This document shows, piece by piece, positions 14,686-18,597 of a stretch of 18,597 nucleotides of DNA. Position 1 is the stretch's first letter. The number at the start of each line of letters is the position of its first letter. This DNA comes from Dehalococcoidia bacterium (GTDB lineage: Bacteria > Chloroflexota > Dehalococcoidia > GIF9 > AB-539-J10): contig JALNYR010000037.1 in the NCBI GenBank assembly GCA_023229725.1, positions 1-18,597 on the forward strand. The letters are read 5' to 3'. The notes below the pieces were generated by a model. That model did not search any database and had not been told where the DNA came from. It saw only the letters and a program-made list of their open reading frames with translations. The translations under genes were made by a program, and so were the position numbers.

Positions 14686-14714
14686 ATTCTACCGCAGGGC
14701 GTAGCCGCCAGCAA
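14686..14714 (-). promoter_or_regulatory. Sigma-70-type promoter for ilvD
   Basis: On the minus strand TTGCTG (14709-14714) and TAGAAT (14686-14691) are separated by 17 bp. The predicted start is near 14680, giving a short leader of about 35 nt, too short for an amino-acid attenuator. Confidence 0.65.
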
Positions 14715-14732
14715 TGACGGCTCGTGCAGCGA

Positions 14733-14761
14733 TTGACCGGCGAAGGGTCGCGGCTTAAGAT
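14733..14761 (+). promoter_or_regulatory. Sigma-70-type promoter for the DUF2520-panB-panB operon
   Basis: TTGACC (14733-14738) and TAAGAT (14756-14761) are separated by 17 bp. Transcription would start near 14768, leaving a leader of about 120 nt before the first ATG. It lies back-to-back with the ilvD promoter; the -35 boxes are only 18 bp apart, so one regulator could control both. Confidence 0.7.
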
Positions 14762-14771
14762 GTGCGCACCA

Positions 14772-14835
14772 CCCGACCCCGGTCATCGCTTCTCCGCGAT
14801 GCCACGGGTGCATCCTGTGGCTTCGTCTCGTCGGG
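14772..14835 (+). ncRNA. Candidate structured leader (three-way junction)
   Basis: Just after the predicted transcription start the RNA can fold into a closed three-way junction. The basal stem pairs CCCGAC (14772-14777) with GTCGGG (14830-14835). One arm pairs CATCGC (14784-14789) with GCGATG (14796-14801) around a 6-nt loop. The second arm pairs CCACGGG (14802-14808) with CCTGTGG (14814-14820) around UGCAU. The two arms abut directly and could stack. It does not match any riboswitch consensus I can recall. In G+C-rich DNA stems of this size can arise by chance, so it is only a candidate. Confidence 0.3.
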
Positions 14836-14889
14836 CGGGACATCAGCCGGCAGCAGACACGCAATCAACGGAAGGAGGCATCACGCGAC

Positions 14890-15747
14890 ATGGAGAAGAT
14901 CGGATTCATAGGCGTCGGAAAGGTGGGAACTGCCTTCGGAACGCGTCTCGCCGAGGGAGGCTTTCCGGTGCGCGGCGCCATGGACATCGTGCCGAAGGAA
15001 TCGCGACGGTTTGCCGACTCGGTGAGCGGCTGCAAGGTGTACGCGACCGCACAGTCCCTGGCAGACAGCATGGACTTCGTGTTCATCACAACGCCGGACG
15101 ACGTCATCGGGCAGGTTGCAGCCCAGGTTCGCTGGCATGCCGGCCAGACCGTCATCCACTGCAGCGGAGCCAACTCGACCGCAGTGCTCGAGCCCGCGCG
15201 CAAGTCCGGCTGCCATGTCGGCTGCATGCACCCGTGCAACACATTCGCAAGCATCCAGCAGTCGCTCGAGAACCTCATGGGTTCGACGTTCACGCTCGAG
15301 GCGGAGGAACCCGTCCTGAGTGACCTGAAGAAGTTCGTAGCCGCGCTCAACGGCCGGTGGATGATGCTGCACGGCGAGGACAAGGCGCTCTACCACGCAT
15401 CCATCTGCATCGCGTGCAACTACCTGTACACGCTGATGGGCATCGCCACGGACCTGTGGAAGAACTTCGACATCTCCCAGTCCGATGCAGTCGCCGCATG
15501 CATGCCAATCCTCACCGGTACGCTGAACAACATCGAGAAGGTGGGCTTCCCGGGCTGCCTGACAGGACCCATCGCCCGAGGGGATGTCGGCACGATACGC
15601 AAGCACATCGCTGCCCTTGAGAAGGCGGAACCCGCTCTCGTGCCGCTCTACAAGGCCCTCGGTCTGGCAACCATCCCGATGGGACTTGCGAAAGGGACGC
15701 TGCCGACCGACAAGGCAGCCGAGTTGCGCGAGATGCTGTCCGCCTGA
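14890..15747 (+). CDS. Rossmann-fold DUF2520 oxidoreductase (candidate ketopantoate reductase)
   Basis: A 285-residue NAD(P)-type dehydrogenase. The N-terminus has the dinucleotide loop FIGVGKVGTAFG (G8, G10, G13), followed by DFVFITTPDDVI and VIHCSGANST of a Rossmann-like domain (to about residue 130). The C-terminal helical DUF2520 domain has YHASICIACNYLYTLMG and the family motif TGPIARGDVGTIRKH. The fold resembles 6-phosphogluconate-dehydrogenase-like enzymes that include ketopantoate reductase. The reaction is not established. It is the first gene of an operon with two panB-like genes and is divergent from ilvD, which makes reduction of ketopantoate or a related 2-keto acid a reasonable inference. 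ATG 14890 is preceded by AAGGAGG at the rather long distance of 11 nt; no other in-frame start is nearby. Confidence 0.85.
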   Translation: MEKIGFIGVGKVGTAFGTRLAEGGFPVRGAMDIVPKESRRFADSVSGCKVYATAQSLADSMDFVFITTPDDVIGQVAAQVRWHAGQTVIHCSGANSTAVLEPARKSGCHVGCMHPCNTFASIQQSLENLMGSTFTLEAEEPVLSDLKKFVAALNGRWMMLHGEDKALYHASICIACNYLYTLMGIATDLWKNFDISQSDAVAACMPILTGTLNNIEKVGFPGCLTGPIARGDVGTIRKHIAALEKAEPALVPLYKALGLATIPMGLAKGTLPTDKAAELREMLSA

Positions 15748-15817
15748 TTCCCGGCCAGTGCCAAATCAAGCGAGGACTGGCGCCGCCGCGAACGGCAGCG
15801 CCGAAGGAGGACTGTAC

Positions 15818-16687
15818 ATGGCAAAGAAGAAGACCGTGCTGGACTTCATCCGCATCAAGGAGAACGGAGAGAGATTCGCCGAGATCGTGCTCTACGACTT
15901 CACGTTTGCGATGCTCGCCGAGCAGGCAGGCGTGGATATGATACTCATCGGTGACTCGATGGGGAACGTCATCTACGGCTATGATGGCACTGTACCGGTG
16001 ACGATGGACCAGATAGTCGTGCACTCCGGTGCCGTACGTCGCGGGGCGCCGAACACCTTCATCGTCGGCGACATGCCGTTCCTCTCCTACTCGGTATCGA
16101 CTCGCGAGACGGTCGCGAACGCCGGCCGCCTGTACAAGGAAGCGTACGTCGACGCCGTGAAGATGGAAGGCGGCAGGCGCATCGTGCCCCATGTGAAGGC
16201 CGTGGTGGACGCGGGCATGGTGGTGCAGGGCCATATCGGCATCACGCCGCAGAGCGTCGCTGCGCAGGGAGGCTTCGGCGCTCAGGGACGGACGCTAGAA
16301 AGCGCGCTGGTCCTGCTCGAAGACGCGGAGGCTCTGCAGGACGCCGGGGTGGCGAACCTGGTGCTGGAAGGTCTTCCCGCGGAATCGGCGAAGCTCATCA
16401 CCGAGCGCCTCAGAATCCCTACCATCAGCACCGGCGCCGGCCCCTTCTGCACGGCCCAGTCGCTGAACTTCATGGACGTGCTCGGCATCTACCAGATGTT
16501 CACGCCCAAGTTCGTGAAGAAGTACGCCGTCCTCGGCGACCAGATCAAATCGGCCATAGGCACGTACGCCGCGGAGATACGCGACGGCACGTACCCGGCG
16601 GCCGAGCACTGCTACTCATTGCGCGAAGGCGAGCGCGAGAAGCTGGCGGCCTGGGCGGCGGCACACCCGCCCGTCACGCGCCCGTAG
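15818..16687 (+). CDS. panB: 3-methyl-2-oxobutanoate hydroxymethyltransferase-like protein, copy 1
   Basis: PanB transfers a hydroxymethyl group from methylene-tetrahydrofolate to 2-ketoisovalerate, giving ketopantoate for pantothenate and CoA. The 289 residues form a TIM barrel with the metal ligands D46 (IGDSMGN), D85 (VGDMPFLSY) and E117 (KMEGG), and the catalytic E184 (LVLEGLPAE). GHIGITPQS (138-146) is also typical. It differs from usual PanB in the later loop, where the expected DGQ is TAQ (212-214) and the following histidine-aspartate pair is changed. Thus metal and base are kept but the substrate or folate site may be altered. ATG 15818 has GAAGGAGG 7 nt upstream; the open frame back to 15584 overlaps the preceding gene. 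It is a tandem paralogue of the next gene, from which it may have diverged in function. Confidence 0.88.
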   Translation: MAKKKTVLDFIRIKENGERFAEIVLYDFTFAMLAEQAGVDMILIGDSMGNVIYGYDGTVPVTMDQIVVHSGAVRRGAPNTFIVGDMPFLSYSVSTRETVANAGRLYKEAYVDAVKMEGGRRIVPHVKAVVDAGMVVQGHIGITPQSVAAQGGFGAQGRTLESALVLLEDAEALQDAGVANLVLEGLPAESAKLITERLRIPTISTGAGPFCTAQSLNFMDVLGIYQMFTPKFVKKYAVLGDQIKSAIGTYAAEIRDGTYPAAEHCYSLREGEREKLAAWAAAHPPVTRP

Positions 16688-16747
16688 CGCCGACACGCCC
16701 GGATGGCTGAGCCGGCGGCCCAGCAGTGAGCGTGAAAGGAGAGACGA

Positions 16748-17599
16748 ATGGCGAAGAAGAAGACCGTCCTCGATTTCATGAAGATGAAGGAGGCAGGAGA
16801 GAAGTTCTCCAAGCTGGCCCTCTACGACTACACCTCGGCCTTGCTGGCTGAGCAGGCCGGACTTGAGATGATTCTGGTCGGCGACTCCATGGGCAACGTG
16901 GTCTACGGCTACGACGGCACCGTGCCGGTGACGATGGACCAGATGATCTACCACTCCCGGGCCGTTCGGAAAGGCGCACCCAATACGTTCATCGTCGGCG
17001 ACCTCCCGTTTCTGTCCTATCAGACGTCGGTTGAAGATGCCGTGAGGAACGCGGGGCGATTCTACAAAGAGGCCGGCATGGACGCCGTGAAGCTGGAAGG
17101 AGGTCGCCAGATGGCTCCCCAGATCCGTGCAATCGCGGAGGCCGGCATGCTCGTCATGGCACACATAGGGCTCACTCCGCAGAGCGCCGCTCAACTCGGA
17201 GGCTTCCGCGTCCAGGGAAACACGGCGGAGGCAGCCTTGCGGGTCCTCGCCGATGCGCAGGCGCTGGAGCAAGCGGGGGCATTCATGGTCCTGCTTGAAG
17301 GAGTGCCCGCCGAGACCGGCCAGCTGGTCACGCAAAAGCTGAAGGTGCCCACCATCAGCGTCGGCGCGGGGCCACACTGCGACGGACAGGCCGTGCTCCT
17401 GAGCGACCTCATCGGCATGTATCCCGTCTTCACGCCGAAGTTCGTGAAGAGGTACGCGACGGTCGGCGACCAGATTACGAAAGCGGTCGCCGGATTCGTA
17501 GCCGACATCAAGTCGGGCGCGTATCCGACTTCGGAGCACTGTTACAAGATGAAGGACGGCGAGACGGCCAGACTTGAGGAGATGCTCAAGGGCACTTAG
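16748..17599 (+). CDS. panB: 3-methyl-2-oxobutanoate hydroxymethyltransferase, copy 2
   Basis: Second PanB-family TIM-barrel protein, 283 residues, collinear with copy 1 and identical to it at well over half of positions by eye (MAKKKTVLDF at the start of both). Metal ligands D46 (VGDSMGN), D85 (VGDLPFLSY) and E117 (KLEGG) and catalytic E184 (LLEGVPAE) are present. It keeps CDGQ (211-214), so it is the better candidate for true ketopantoate synthesis, although the usual HD after this loop is SD. ATG 16748 has AAAGGAG 6 nt upstream and lies 60 nt after copy 1. A strong terminator follows, and neither panC nor panD is in the window. The neighbouring copy suggests an old duplication rather than a recent one, since silent and amino-acid differences are spread throughout. 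Confidence 0.92.
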   Translation: MAKKKTVLDFMKMKEAGEKFSKLALYDYTSALLAEQAGLEMILVGDSMGNVVYGYDGTVPVTMDQMIYHSRAVRKGAPNTFIVGDLPFLSYQTSVEDAVRNAGRFYKEAGMDAVKLEGGRQMAPQIRAIAEAGMLVMAHIGLTPQSAAQLGGFRVQGNTAEAALRVLADAQALEQAGAFMVLLEGVPAETGQLVTQKLKVPTISVGAGPHCDGQAVLLSDLIGMYPVFTPKFVKRYATVGDQITKAVAGFVADIKSGAYPTSEHCYKMKDGETARLEEMLKGT

Positions 17600-17643
17600 T
17601 CCCGGGACGGCTCCCCTCGCCGCCGCGGCGCGAACCAACGAAG

Positions 17644-17675
17644 AAGGGGCTCGTCTTGTAAGACGAGCCCCTTTT
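17644..17675. terminator. Intrinsic terminator after the second panB
   Basis: AAGGGGCTCGTCT pairs perfectly with AGACGAGCCCCTT (13 bp) around TGTA, and TTTT runs through the end on the plus strand. It lies between convergent panB and the TRAP transporter gene. On the minus strand the hairpin is followed by TTCTT, so it can act in both directions. Confidence 0.9.
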
Positions 17676-17701
17676 CATGCAGACAACTAGCAGCTGACGT
17701 G

Positions 17702-18597
17702 CTACAGCATCTTGCCGGGGAGCCAGAGGATAATCTGAGGGAACCGAATGCAGAGGGCCAACGCAAGAATGATGAGGAACACGTAGGGGACCATGCCTCT
17801 GATGATCTGTCCCGTCGTCAGATTGAGCCTCGGGTCCGCCGCGCCCTTGATGTAGAACAGTGCATAGGCAAACGGCGGCGTCATGAACGACATCTGCAGG
17901 TTGACGCACACCATCATTGCCCACCACAGCGGGTCGAAGTTCAGCGCGGCGCCGATGGGCGTGATGATGGGCACCATGATGAAGATGATGCCGAGCCAGT
18001 CGATGAGGAATCCGAGCGCGAAGCAGATAAGCATGATAATCAGGAAGACACCCCAGCGACCACCCGGAGCGCCCAGCACGAAGTCCGTCACGACGTTGTC
18101 GCAGTTGGCCCGCATAAAGATGCCAACGAATGCGAACGCCATGGCGCCGATGAGCAGCACCATTCCCGAAGTCCTTACCGTATCCAGGGCGGTCTTCATG
18201 AGCAGCTTCCATGAGAACCTGCGATAGCCGATAGCCAGCAGCGTGGCAGCAAGCGCGCCGACGCCGGCGGCCTCAGTCGGAGCAGCGATCCCAAAGAAGA
18301 TGGTACCCAGAACGGCAAGTATCAGGATGGCCGGCGGGAACATCGATTTCGCCAGCTTGCCCAGCTTCACCGCAGCTGGCACAGCTCGCTCGGAAGCGGG
18401 AACGGGCGGCGCCAGGTGCGGCTGAAGCTGGCACCGAATGACGATATACAGCATGTACAGGCCGGACAAGAGGAACCCCGGCATGAACGCACCGAAGAAC
18501 AGCTTGCCAACGGACAGGTTGGCCATGGGGCCATAGACGACGAGCATGACGCTCGGCGGGATGAGGATACCCAGCGAGCCACCGCCGGCTACGCATC
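17702..18597 (-). CDS. TRAP transporter large permease subunit (DctM type), N-terminus beyond window
   Basis: Membrane channel subunit of a tripartite ATP-independent periplasmic transporter, which imports organic acids with a sodium or proton gradient together with a small membrane subunit and a binding protein. The frame is open to the window end, giving 297 C-terminal residues of a protein of about 430 or more. It includes the family motif GGSLGILIPPSVM at the edge, several hydrophobic helices, APTEAAGVGALAA, FLIDWLGIIFIMVPI and SFMTPPFAYALFYIKG. The last motif is of the kind seen in the mannitol/chloroaromatic-type branch, though substrate cannot be inferred. ATG 18547 is internal to the motif and not the true start. 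It ends with TAG at 17702, convergent with panB across a shared terminator. Confidence 0.94.
   Translation of the reverse strand, partial: CVAGGGSLGILIPPSVMLVVYGPMANLSVGKLFFGAFMPGFLLSGLYMLYIVIRCQLQPHLAPPVPASERAVPAAVKLGKLAKSMFPPAILILAVLGTIFFGIAAPTEAAGVGALAATLLAIGYRRFSWKLLMKTALDTVRTSGMVLLIGAMAFAFVGIFMRANCDNVVTDFVLGAPGGRWGVFLIIMLICFALGFLIDWLGIIFIMVPIITPIGAALNFDPLWWAMMVCVNLQMSFMTPPFAYALFYIKGAADPRLNLTTGQIIRGMVPYVFLIILALALCIRFPQIILWLPGKML

Noticed and set aside
14646..14864. Longer ilvD reading from 14864 (628 residues)
   Set aside because: The added part is basic low-similarity sequence crossing the promoter region; ATG 14645 has GGAGGAG and the family N-terminus.
15584..15817. First panB start at 15584
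   Set aside because: It lies inside the DUF2520 gene in another frame and lacks similarity; MAKKK at 15818 is shared with the second copy.
16616..17638. 340-residue minus-strand open frame opposite panB copy 2
   Set aside because: Shadow of the panB frame, with no recognisable motif and extending through the intergenic region.
1..18597. CRISPR arrays, insertion sequences or prophage genes
   Set aside because: No regularly spaced direct repeats, transposase motifs or integrase genes were seen; all long frames are accounted for by chromosomal genes.

Overview
The window looks like part of a bacterial chromosome of roughly 60% G+C, with tightly packed genes, strong Shine-Dalgarno sites and no mobile element, CRISPR array or rRNA that I can see. 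The gene set (a TGS-less threonyl-tRNA synthetase, archease plus RtcB, ADP-forming acyl-CoA synthetase, a CoA-transferase fused to a GNAT domain, tandem PanB, a TRAP transporter) suggests an anaerobic or marine Chloroflexota (Dehalococcoidia-like) lineage. That placement is inference from gene content only.

Region 1 (1-5347, minus strand) is a translation operon read from right to left: tRNA-Val(GAC), thrS, infC, rpmI, rplT, pheS and pheT (cut by the window start). A good sigma-70-type promoter lies directly in front of the tRNA, so the tRNA and the mRNA are probably one primary transcript. Notable points are a hairpin-rich thrS leader, a ThrRS without its N-terminal TGS domain, a 107-nt overlap of infC with rpmI, and a TTG start for rplT.

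Region 2 (5391-7363, plus strand) holds the RNA-repair pair archease and rtcB, divergent from region 1. Archease is split by a frameshift near 5488, while RtcB is complete. A strong hairpin ends the unit and separates it from the convergent region 3.

Region 3 (7398-14714, minus strand) runs ilvD, a short mgtC-like gene, a CoA-transferase/GNAT fusion, an ADP-forming acetate-CoA ligase, and a BioD/DRTGG protein that resembles the N-terminal half of phosphotransacetylase. The last three are tightly coupled (10-nt and 3-nt gaps), have their own probable promoter, and look like one acyl-CoA energy-conservation and CoA-recycling module that may include lysine acetylation control.

Region 4 (14733-17675, plus strand) diverges from ilvD. 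It has a clear promoter, a possible three-way-junction leader, a Rossmann/DUF2520 dehydrogenase and two tandem panB-like genes, closed by a terminator. IlvD makes 2-ketoisovalerate, PanB hydroxymethylates it, and the DUF2520 enzyme is a candidate ketopantoate reductase, so this looks like a valine/pantothenate branch-point cluster. Region 5 (17702-18597, minus strand) is the C-terminal part of a TRAP transporter large permease cut by the window end. No gene-free stretch exceeds 300 bases; the longest is the 244-nt ilvD/DUF2520 divergent spacer.
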